A DNA stretch of 64,000 nt, from positions 960,390 through 1,024,389 of the forward strand of contig NZ_KQ758483.1 in assembly GCF_001456935.1 (NCBI RefSeq). The letters are read 5' to 3'. Numbering within the stretch: position 1 is the first letter of the stretch; every line of letters begins with the position of its first letter. The notes under the pieces are model-generated. The model was given only the letters and a program-made list of their open reading frames with translations. It was not told the DNA's origin and did not search any database. Of this stretch, positions 25,435 to 32,958 are shown piece by piece. The position numbers and the translations under genes were made by a program. This DNA comes from [Bacillus] enclensis. Lineage in GTDB: Bacteria > Bacillota > Bacilli > Bacillales > Bacillaceae_B.

Positions 25435-27363
25435 TTATTCCCTATCTATCGTCAATCCTTCCACAAACTTTTTTCCCATCAGTTTATCTTTCTTCCGATT
25501 GTCTTTACTTTCGAAAATGATGTCAAAATCATAGTCTTCCGGGTACAGTTCTGCAGCTGAAATATAAAGGGATAACCGTTTATGCGGAATTTCATGTTTT
25601 TCATCCTTGATTTGTACAATGCAGCGTCCCTTGTCGTCCGGTCCTTTGTAAATGATGCCGAAATCTCCGCCTGGTGATACTTTTACATTATCCCCTTTTG
25701 AAAACTGCTGAACCGACGGCTTGACTTGTGCCTTATTCCTGCGATCTCTTCTTTTATGCTTGTTCACGATGATTTGTTTTTCCATTTCTTTCTTTGCATG
25801 AATATCCTGTTCATCATTGCTGTACACTTTGGTTTCCCGGTAGGTAATATTATGCGCTTTTTCAATGATGGAAGGATGCATGCCGAGCTTCAGGGCAATG
25901 GAGAACGCCTGGCTCTCCCCTCCTTTTCCAACGATGAGCCTGTAAGTCGGTCTAAGTGTTTCAATGTTGAATTCCATGCTCCCGTTTATGAAACCCTCGT
26001 GTTCTTCAGCGAAATGCTTGATTTCACTGTAATGAGTGGTCGCGAGCAGGGTCGCTCCCTTTTCATATAATTGATCGAGGATCGCAGTCGCCAGCCCCAT
26101 ACCTTCCTGTGGATCCGTACCTGAACCGAGTTCATCAAGCAGCACAAGGGTACGGTCATTCGTTTCCATTAGAATTTCGATGATGTTTTTTAAGTGAGAG
26201 CTGAAAGTACTCAAGTTCTGCTCAAGACTTTGCCCGTCGCCGATATCAAGCAAGATTTTATCAAAAATACTGATTTCACTGCCCTTATCGGCAGGGATAT
26301 GAAGACCGCACTGAGTCATAAGGGTGAGCAGTCCAACGGTCTTAATGGCGACGGTCTTCCCTCCCGTATTCGGTCCGGTGATCACCAAAGCATGATACGA
26401 GTCCCCCATCTCTATGGTCAGTGGCACCGCCCCTTTACCAAGCAGAGGATGGACTGCATTCTTCAAGCCAATGTAATGATGCTCGTTGACCGCCGCACTC
26501 ACTCCGTCAATTGCGCGGCTGTATTTAGCCTTGGCAAAAAGGACATCATAATGAACCATCGTTTCGATGGCCAGCTTGAGCTGCTGTTCATATGTCTGTA
26601 TCAGCCCTGTCAGTGCCCAAAGGATGTTCTCGATTTCCTGTTCTTCCTGAAGTTTATACAGAAGAAGCTGATCCTGCTGCACGCTCAATTCCTCTGGTTC
26701 GATATAGAGCGTCGAGCCTGATGCAGATGAATCCAGCACCGACCCTTTCACCTTTCCTCTGTATTCCTTCTTTACGGGAATCACATACCTGCCATTCCGC
26801 TGGCTCACGATAGCTTCCTGCAGCAGTGATCTGTATTTGGCCGACTTAACGATTGATTGGACTTTGTCCTTCAGCCTTTCCTCTTGAATGGCGAGCTGTT
26901 TCCGTATCCGCAGCAGCTCCCTGCTCGCATAATCATCCACCCTGCCGTTTCGGATGCAGCGATTGATTTCATCTGCGACTTCCGGTATGTCTTCAATGGA
27001 GTAAACATATGCAGACACCCTGGGAGCAAGGAATTGCTTATCGGCCATATATTTCTTTAACTTTTTGCATGTATCAAGGAAGATATACAGTTTTGTTAAT
27101 CCATCAGGTCTTAAAGGAACACCTTTATTCAGGCTGGCCATGATTTTCTCCACTCCATCCATGCCATGGATCGGTACACTAGCACTTTTTTCAAGTATCC
27201 TTACCGCTTCGGTCACCTCCTCCAGCCGCATTTCGATCTGTCGTTTATTGACAGACGGCATCATATTCAACAATACTGCTTTTCCTTCTTCTGTCAGGGC
27301 GAAGTTCGACAGCTCCTGTTTCACTTTGTGAAATTCCAATGTTTGAAATGTTCGTTCGTTCAA
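25435..27363 (-). CDS. MutS2-family ATPase paralogue without Smr nuclease domain
   Basis: A 642-residue protein. The N-terminal core and lever helices (from ERTFQTLEFHKVKQELSNFA) lead to SGSTLYIEPEELS, then the ATPase: Walker A ITGPNTGGKT (about 327-336), LEQNLSTFSSHLKN, Walker B LVLLDELGSGTDPQEG (about 405-420) and ATTHYSEIK. A KOW-like patch (FSKGDNVKVSPGGDFG) follows near 565. Classical MutS2 is about 785 residues and ends with a Smr endonuclease domain; here the protein stops after the KOW-like region. MutS2 senses collided ribosomes or branched DNA; the Smr-less form may keep ATPase and substrate binding only. The start is TTG 27363, seven bases after GGAGGAG. An unusual structured leader precedes it. 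Confidence 0.88.
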   Translation of the reverse strand: MNERTFQTLEFHKVKQELSNFALTEEGKAVLLNMMPSVNKRQIEMRLEEVTEAVRILEKSASVPIHGMDGVEKIMASLNKGVPLRPDGLTKLYIFLDTCKKLKKYMADKQFLAPRVSAYVYSIEDIPEVADEINRCIRNGRVDDYASRELLRIRKQLAIQEERLKDKVQSIVKSAKYRSLLQEAIVSQRNGRYVIPVKKEYRGKVKGSVLDSSASGSTLYIEPEELSVQQDQLLLYKLQEEQEIENILWALTGLIQTYEQQLKLAIETMVHYDVLFAKAKYSRAIDGVSAAVNEHHYIGLKNAVHPLLGKGAVPLTIEMGDSYHALVITGPNTGGKTVAIKTVGLLTLMTQCGLHIPADKGSEISIFDKILLDIGDGQSLEQNLSTFSSHLKNIIEILMETNDRTLVLLDELGSGTDPQEGMGLATAILDQLYEKGATLLATTHYSEIKHFAEEHEGFINGSMEFNIETLRPTYRLIVGKGGESQAFSIALKLGMHPSIIEKAHNITYRETKVYSNDEQDIHAKKEMEKQIIVNKHKRRDRRNKAQVKPSVQQFSKGDNVKVSPGGDFGIIYKGPDDKGRCIVQIKDEKHEIPHKRLSLYISAAELYPEDYDFDIIFESKDNRKKDKLMGKKFVEGLTIDRE

Positions 27364-27382
27364 TGTTTTCTCCTCCAATAAA

Positions 27383-27427
27383 TAAAAAATAGACCACAAC
27401 AGACAGAACAATGTCCATTGTGGTCTT
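27383..27427 (-). terminator. Hairpin terminator directly upstream of the MutS2-like ribosome site
   Basis: On the minus strand GACCACAATGGACA pairs imperfectly with TGTCTGTTGTGGTC, followed by TATTTTTTATT. It ends about 20 bp before the start codon of the MutS2-like gene, so it would have to be read through or bypassed, like an attenuator. Confidence 0.65.
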
Positions 27428-27495
27428 CACGACTTGTATACAAAGGGCCTATTTTGGAGAGCGCTAAAAAAAGCGCCCCACGTACTTCTGCACAC

Positions 27496-27526
27496 AAAAA
27501 GAGCTGTGCACAAAAGACACAGCTCT
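27496..27526 (-). terminator. Second hairpin terminator in the MutS2-like leader
   Basis: On the minus strand a perfect 9-bp stem AGAGCTGTG/CACAGCTCT is followed by TTTTTGTG. It lies about 135 bp before the start of the MutS2-like gene and downstream of the structured element at 27560-27671. Confidence 0.72.
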
Positions 27527-27559
27527 CCTAAAATAAGGGATGTACAGGCTATGACCATT

Positions 27560-27671
27560 GTTCTTAACTACATTTTGCAGGCACAGTTAAATAAGCGTAC
27601 ATTCCACCCTTTTTTATGAAAGAGTGGAAGCCGGCAAAATGTCCGTATTCATTTCACGGTTAGTTAAGAAC
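27560..27671 (-). other. 112-bp structured element (multi-helix RNA or inverted-repeat element)
   Basis: The ends are perfect 11-bp inverted repeats (GTTCTTAACTA and TAGTTAAGAAC). Inside, on the minus strand, lie a CCGT/ACGG hairpin, a 13-bp helix with one mismatch (ACATTTTGCCGGC with GCCTGCAAAATGT) and an 8-bp hairpin TTCCACTC/GGGTGGAA. The nested helices predict a compact branched RNA in the leader of the MutS2-like gene. I do not recognise a known riboswitch; no target-site duplication flanks it. A terminal-repeat mini-element cannot be excluded. Confidence 0.5.
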
Positions 27672-27818
27672 GACACCTAACATATTACATACTCCCTTTA
27701 CTATACAAAGATTAAATTTACATCATCATTATATGCCGGAGTCCATTTATTGTCAATAATCGTTCCCCCAGCATCAGGTTTCATTAAACTTTCACGGCGG
27801 TAGATAGTTATGTCCCGG

Positions 27819-29123
27819 TTAGAGCAGTCTCCTGCCTTTAGCGATATAACCATTCATGATGGATGGCGGGACCAGGTTCCCTCCTGTTGCCCATACAAGA
27901 TGTGTAGCCCGGGATAACTGTTTTTGCGTAAGTGAGAGCGACTCAAGGTGCGGCCTGAGCCGGGACTGCACCGGACCAAGCATGCCTGCCAGGGCGGATG
28001 GTTCAAGGGAAATGGACTCCGAGTCATATAATAGAGCCAGCATTTTATTAAGGTTCTCATCGCTTACGGTGTAAACACCGTTCAGCATCTTTTCCACCAT
28101 TCTGCCGGCAAGTGCAGACGGGCGGCCGACTGCAAGTCCGTCAGCTTCTGTCATATTGCTAAGACCAATGTCCTGTACAGCGATCTCTTCATGTTTACCG
28201 GTCGAGAGACCAAGGAGCATGCATGGTGAATTCACCGGCTCAGCAAAATAGCAGTGAACATCGTCCCCGAATACATGTTTCAAGCCGTACGTTACTCCCC
28301 CTGGCCCCCCGCCGACTCCGCATGGCAGGTAGACAATCAGAGGATGCTCTTTATCTATTTCAATATCCTCTTGTTTGAATTGCTTTTGCAGTCTCAATGC
28401 TGCCACCGCATATCCCATGAACAAATCCCGCGAATTTTCATCATCTATAAAATAACATGACGGATCTTTCGAACACTGATTCCTGCCCTGTTCGACAGCA
28501 TGAGAAAAATCGTTTTCGTGTTCTACGACGTTGACACCTTTTTCTCTTAGAAGGTCTTTTTTCCATTGCTTTGCATCCTGCGACATATGGACGGTGACTT
28601 TGAAACCAAGAGCTGCACCCATCATGCCGATACTGAGGGCAAGATTCCCTGTCGAGCCTACTGCTATCGAGTATTGAGAAAAAAATTCTCTGAAGGATTC
28701 CCCTGTCATTTTTGAGTAATCTTCCGTCTCGTGAATCAGTCCGTTTTCCAATGCCAGTGTTTCAGCAAGCTTCAATACTTCATAAATGCCGCCGCGTGCC
28801 TTGATCGATCCCGCTATCGGCAGCTCGTTGTCGCACTTTAACATCAGTTTCCCTGGAATAGTTGTGTGATAATGTGTTTGCAGCCTCTGCTGCATTCCAG
28901 AAAGATTAATAATGGGTGACTCGATAATGCCATCAGTGTTTCTGGTTTCCGGAAATACTTCTTTTATGTACGGGGCAAATCTTGCAAGCCTTTGTTCTGC
29001 TTCTACTATGTCCTCTGACTCTGATCGCTTGAATGATGAGAGCTTTGGATTTGGCCAAAACACTTCAGTCTGCTGCTGTAATTCTGATAGCAGTTCCTGA
29101 TCAATGATAATTCGGTTGTTCAC
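27819..29123 (-). CDS. dsdA: D-serine ammonia-lyase
   Basis: A 434-residue PLP enzyme that converts D-serine to pyruvate and ammonia. The PLP lysine is in [12 protein letters not shown] (about 104-115), the phosphate-cradle glycines are in [14 protein letters not shown] (about 270-283), and [19 protein letters not shown] and [13 protein letters not shown] are typical DsdA segments. Length matches the family (about 440). The start is GTG with AAAGGGGG about eight bases upstream. No D-serine transporter or LysR regulator is adjacent, so it stands alone as in many bacilli. Confidence 0.94.
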   Translation of the reverse strand: MNNRIIIDQELLSELQQQTEVFWPNPKLSSFKRSESEDIVEAEQRLARFAPYIKEVFPETRNTDGIIESPIINLSGMQQRLQTHYHTTIPGKLMLKCDNELPIAGSIKARGGIYEVLKLAETLALENGLIHETEDYSKMTGESFREFFSQYSIAVGSTGNLALSIGMMGAALGFKVTVHMSQDAKQWKKDLLREKGVNVVEHENDFSHAVEQGRNQCSKDPSCYFIDDENSRDLFMGYAVAALRLQKQFKQEDIEIDKEHPLIVYLPCGVGGGPGGVTYGLKHVFGDDVHCYFAEPVNSPCMLLGLSTGKHEEIAVQDIGLSNMTEADGLAVGRPSALAGRMVEKMLNGVYTVSDENLNKMLALLYDSESISLEPSALAGMLGPVQSRLRPHLESLSLTQKQLSRATHLVWATGGNLVPPSIMNGYIAKGRRLL

Positions 29124-29287
29124 TTGTGATCTCCCCCTTTTTAAATATGACTCAGTATCTATAACGTACCATATTTCATTCTTATCCGCTCAAACATACT
29201 TCAGTATAAAATAACATAACTTGAAACCATTTATATTACATCTTCGTATTAATTAATAAAGATATCATTCACATTGGAGGAATGGAC

Positions 29288-29998
29288 ATGATGCTCCTTA
29301 TTGGCATTCAATTGTTTATCATTGCCCTATTTTCGGTACTTGGATGGGCAATACGATATAAAAAGGTATATGAATTGATTTCAGGATTTGCCGGCAGGTC
29401 CGAGGAAGAAAAAGCAGAACTGATCAGGAATGGGTACCCCCAGAAGAACGGCACGCTGCTGCTTTTAACTGCCACGGGAATGCTCTTACTTCTTCCATTG
29501 TCTTTCACTTCCTTCACTTTTACAATGGAGGTTCAATTCGGCTTCATGCTGATATTCCTGATGGGCGGGATGATCTATCTTTCAAGATATGAGGTACCAC
29601 GCAAACGTAAGCGAAGCTACTGGATCAGTTCTATCCTAATGATCGCTGTGTTTGCATTAATCGGCGGTCTCACTTTCATCGGTTACCAAAAAAATGAATT
29701 GATTGTATCCAATGATTCTTTCAAGATTACGGGCATGTATGGTGATACGTGGGATAAGGACAAAATCGAAACGGTCAAACTGCTCGATGAGATGCCGGAA
29801 GTCACATGGAAAATTAACGGATTTGGGCTTTCAACGAAGGCTAAGGGCGTATTCAAGGTCAAAGATTACGGAAGAAGCCTGTTATTCATCAAAAAAGAAT
29901 CTCCTTATATATATGTGAAAGTGGAAGGTCAACATCTATTCATTAATGGCGGATCGCCCGAGGAAACAAGGTTGTGGTATGAAGAACTTACGGATTAA
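29288..29998 (+). CDS. DUF3784 membrane protein with C-terminal PH-like domain
   Basis: About 236 residues. The N-terminal LIGIQLFIIALFSVLGWAIRYKK and the FAGRSEEEKAELIRNGYPQ loop are the hallmarks of DUF3784; four membrane helices follow through residue 132. The C-terminal 100 residues look like a bacterial PH domain (FKITGMYGDTWDKDKIETVKLLDEMP, RSLLFIKKESPYIYVKV). ATG 29288 is seven bases from GGAGG; the ATG at 29282 is too close to it. Function unknown. Confidence 0.75.
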   Translation: MMLLIGIQLFIIALFSVLGWAIRYKKVYELISGFAGRSEEEKAELIRNGYPQKNGTLLLLTATGMLLLLPLSFTSFTFTMEVQFGFMLIFLMGGMIYLSRYEVPRKRKRSYWISSILMIAVFALIGGLTFIGYQKNELIVSNDSFKITGMYGDTWDKDKIETVKLLDEMPEVTWKINGFGLSTKAKGVFKVKDYGRSLLFIKKESPYIYVKVEGQHLFINGGSPEETRLWYEELTD

Positions 29999-30100
29999 GA
30001 CCTATTAACTCATATTAATTCATATTGATGCATTCCCATTTTGGACACGGTAATGATAATTTGAGATAGTAAAGTTACTAAATCAAAAGGGGATACCTGA

Positions 30101-31183
30101 ATGATCACTCTTTTTTTCATATGCGTGTTGGTACTGTTCATTTATCTACTGTTCAAACTGCACCCCGCTTTCGGCCGGAAACCCGCTAAAAACAGGGTGG
30201 AATTTTCACCGCAATTTTCTAATGGCTCATTTAAAAATACAATCCCAACTTCAATGAATACGGACTTGAAATCTTCATTGACCATGATCCGGGATGTGGT
30301 GAGGAAAAATGAGGACTTGAAGCCCGGGGACAGCCTTCCAAACATAAATTTCCCTATGTTGGACCACCCTTCCAATAAAACGAATGTGACATGGTTCGGA
30401 CATTCTGCATGTATGATCGACATTGATGGAAAGCTGATCCTACTTGATCCGATGTTCGGTGACAGCCCTTCCCCTTTCCTCGGATTAGGAGGTAAAAGAT
30501 TCAGCCGGGGATTACCTTTTTCAATAAAAGATCTACCGGTAATCGACGCTGTTCTATTCTCACACGATCATTATGATCATCTGGATTACGGGACCATTCA
30601 AAAGCTGCGGGCTAAAGTCCGGCATTATTTCGTTCCGATCGGGGTGGGAAGTCACCTTGAACGGTGGGGCATCGACCCGGACAGCGTCACCGAACTTGAC
30701 TGGTGGAGTGAAGTGGAATTTCAGGGGCTCACATTGGCTGCTGCGCCTGCAAGACATTTTTCCGGAAGGAGTCTGCATGACAGGAACAGCACATTATGGA
30801 GTTCCTGGATCATTAAAGGAAGTGAATCAACCATCTTTTTCAGCGGAGACAGCGGATACGGTCCCCATTTCAGGGAGATAGGCGAGCGGTTTGGGCCATT
30901 TGATCTGACCTTGATGGAATGCGGTCAATACGATCACAGATGGGCTGGCATTCACATGGTTCCTGAAGAAACCATCCAGGCCCATAAAGATGTAAAAGGC
31001 AAGCTGCTTCTCCCAATCCACTGGGGGGCCTTCACTCTATCATTCCATGACTGGACAGACCCGATTGAGCGTGTGACAAAAGCCGGTCAGAAAGAAGGAG
31101 TGCAAATTCTTACTCCGATGATTGGTGAAACGGTCGTTTTGAATGGAGGGCCTTACCCCGTAGAGAAATGGTGGGAGGAATAG
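30101..31183 (+). CDS. Metallo-beta-lactamase-fold hydrolase (NAPE-PLD/UlaG-like)
   Basis: A 360-residue protein with an N-terminal membrane helix (about 2-18) and a metallo-beta-lactamase core. Metal ligands: SHDHYDHLDY (about 151-160), H in ARHFSGR, D in FFSGDSGYG (about 246), and late H in LPIHWGAF (about 305). WFGHSACMIDIDGKLILLDPMF is typical of the NAPE-PLD-like/L-ascorbate-6-P lactonase group. The N-terminal anchor suggests action at the membrane, perhaps on a phospholipid. It ends at a strong terminator. Confidence 0.87.
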   Translation: MITLFFICVLVLFIYLLFKLHPAFGRKPAKNRVEFSPQFSNGSFKNTIPTSMNTDLKSSLTMIRDVVRKNEDLKPGDSLPNINFPMLDHPSNKTNVTWFGHSACMIDIDGKLILLDPMFGDSPSPFLGLGGKRFSRGLPFSIKDLPVIDAVLFSHDHYDHLDYGTIQKLRAKVRHYFVPIGVGSHLERWGIDPDSVTELDWWSEVEFQGLTLAAAPARHFSGRSLHDRNSTLWSSWIIKGSESTIFFSGDSGYGPHFREIGERFGPFDLTLMECGQYDHRWAGIHMVPEETIQAHKDVKGKLLLPIHWGAFTLSFHDWTDPIERVTKAGQKEGVQILTPMIGETVVLNGGPYPVEKWWEE

Positions 31184-31199
31184 GCGTCAGGTTGATAGG

Positions 31200-31236
31200 T
31201 AAAAAACCCCAGATCCGTTTGGTTCTGGGGTTTTCT
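31200..31236. terminator. Terminator after the MBL-fold gene
   Basis: AACCCCAGA pairs with TTCTGGGGTT, with A6 before and TTTT after. Confidence 0.85.
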
Positions 31237-31316
31237 ACTGTCTAAGCTGTTAGTCTCTTCTGTGCTGATCGGCGGCCGGACCTGAGCATCTGCACTACAT
31301 TAGAATTATTATTAAA

Positions 31317-31435
31317 GGATCATAAAATCGAAAAATGGAACGTATTTTTGGAAATTGGATCATAAATCCTGCAAATGGAACGTATTTTCGTAAAATGGAT
31401 CATAAATCTGGAAAATGGAACGTAACTCTCGCACA
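31317..31435 (+). repeat. Intergenic array of alternating 20-bp half-units, copy 2
   Basis: Six half-units start at 31317, 31336, 31356, 31376, 31396 and 31416, in an exact 20-bp register. They alternate between GGATCATAAATC-type and TGGAACGTATTTT-type sequences with A-rich joins. It lies in a gene-free gap of about 350 bp (31237-31582) between converging genes, where I see nothing else. Copy 1 is at 7345-7462 in the opposite orientation. Confidence 0.8.
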
Positions 31436-31582
31436 CTTCATAAAAATACGTTTCAATGGCCCTCTTAAATCCAGACTTTCCTCTAAAATAATCTTAAATG
31501 AGATTCACATTTGATCCTTTTACCACAAATCATTTAATATTCCACCGACAAACACACCCAATCGGCAGCTTTAGACCAAAAG

Positions 31583-32815
31583 TTACCGGGACGCGGTTCC
31601 TGTCCCCCCGTCCCGCTTCGCTTCACGTTTCCCGGTGAGTGTAAAGAACGCGATTGAACCAAGGAGAGATGTCGAGAAAAGCACTGCCCCCATCGGTACA
31701 GCGGTAGTTTCATCAATGCCGACAAGCGGTGCTACGAGGGATCCGATGACAAGCGGGAGCATGCCAAGCATGGCGCTTGCGCTTCCGGCACGATGTCCCT
31801 GTTTTTCCATGGCGAGAGTGAAAGTACTTGTCAAAATCATGCCCATTGAAGTCATATAAATAAAGATCGGAATGACCAGTGTGGCCAGCGGCCCCTGGAT
31901 GATCGTGGCGATCAGTAGGATGGTTGTCGCGCTTACTGCTGTAATCACGGCGATCCGGAGCAGGTTTCTCTCGGGCACGAAATCGCTGAATTTACCGATC
32001 ATGAAACTGCCCGAAATGATGGCAAGACCATTGATGCCAAATAGAATGCTGAAGGCTTGAGGAGATACTTCATAAATCCCCTGATACACAAACGGTGTGC
32101 CGGCAACATAGGCAAAGCTTCCGCCGTGAATGAGTCCGATCGTGAGCACGTAACCGATAAAGGACCTATCCGTCATCAAGCTCCCCATCGTTTTAAGCGA
32201 AGCGCCGATAGAGCTCGGAATCCTTTTTTCAGCCGGCAGGGTCTCCTTCAGCTTCAATGCAATCGTTGCGACGATCACAAATCCTACTAGTCCAAGAAAA
32301 TAGAAGATCGTATGCCACGAAGCAAACGGCAGCAACAGGATCGCTCCTCCTGTAATCGGAGCGATCATTGGTGCTGTTGCATTAATCACCATTAACAACG
32401 CGAAGAATTTAGTCAATTCCCTCCCGCTGAACACATCCCGTACCACCGCACGTGAAAGGACGATCCCCGCTGAAGCAGTGAAGCCCTGGATGAAACGTGC
32501 GGCAATAAGAACGACAATATTCGGTGAAAGTGCACACAGAATGGACGATAATGCGAATAAAAAAATAGAGATTAATAGAGGCTTTCTTCTACCCTGGGCA
32601 TCACTGACAGGCCCGATGACAATCTGCCCTGCAGCCAGCCCGATCAGGCATGCAGTCAGGCTGAGCTGCACCATGGAGGCACTGGCATGCAAGTCAGCCG
32701 CTATTCCCGGAAAGCTCGGCAGATACATATCAATATTCAAAGGACCCAGGATGCCGAGCATACCCAGAAGGAATGCGAGCCCGATCCGTTCTTTTCCTGT
32801 TGGTTGTGGATTCAT
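31583..32815 (-). CDS. Bcr/CflA-family multidrug MFS exporter
   Basis: A 410-residue 12-helix transporter. The N-terminal GMLGILGPLNIDMYLPSFPGIAADL, the MFS motif A variant GPVSDAQGRRKPLL (about 67-80) and the helix-4 RFIQGFTASAGIVLSRAVVRDVF are diagnostic of Bcr/CflA proton antiporters that expel bicyclomycin, chloramphenicol or other small molecules. The ATG follows GGAAAGGTG. It is monocistronic and separated from helD by a hairpin. No regulator is adjacent. Confidence 0.9.
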   Translation of the reverse strand: MNPQPTGKERIGLAFLLGMLGILGPLNIDMYLPSFPGIAADLHASASMVQLSLTACLIGLAAGQIVIGPVSDAQGRRKPLLISIFLFALSSILCALSPNIVVLIAARFIQGFTASAGIVLSRAVVRDVFSGRELTKFFALLMVINATAPMIAPITGGAILLLPFASWHTIFYFLGLVGFVIVATIALKLKETLPAEKRIPSSIGASLKTMGSLMTDRSFIGYVLTIGLIHGGSFAYVAGTPFVYQGIYEVSPQAFSILFGINGLAIISGSFMIGKFSDFVPERNLLRIAVITAVSATTILLIATIIQGPLATLVIPIFIYMTSMGMILTSTFTLAMEKQGHRAGSASAMLGMLPLVIGSLVAPLVGIDETTAVPMGAVLFSTSLLGSIAFFTLTGKREAKRDGGTGTASR

Positions 32816-32910
32816 GATTAAACACCTTTCCGTCTGCTTGTAACTAAATCTTTGTTGATTCTAGCAGAGGAACGATCGGTTTACAATGAATTTTACTCAT
32901 AAAAATAGGA

Positions 32911-32950
32911 GAAGGCACGCTCCCCGTCAGTCCGGGACGTGCCTTCGATT
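32911..32950 (-). terminator. Hairpin between helD and the MFS gene
   Basis: GAAGGCACG pairs with CGTGCCTTC with an inner CCGGG-rich loop. On the minus strand the T-rich tract is not immediate (TCTCCTATTTTT), so efficiency is uncertain. Confidence 0.55.
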
Positions 32951-32958
32951 TGTTTACT

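Noticed and set aside
27600..27630. AGGGTGGAA as a possible T-box core in the MutS2-like leader
   Set aside because: The match stops after AGGGTGGAA and no specifier stem or T-box antiterminator follows.
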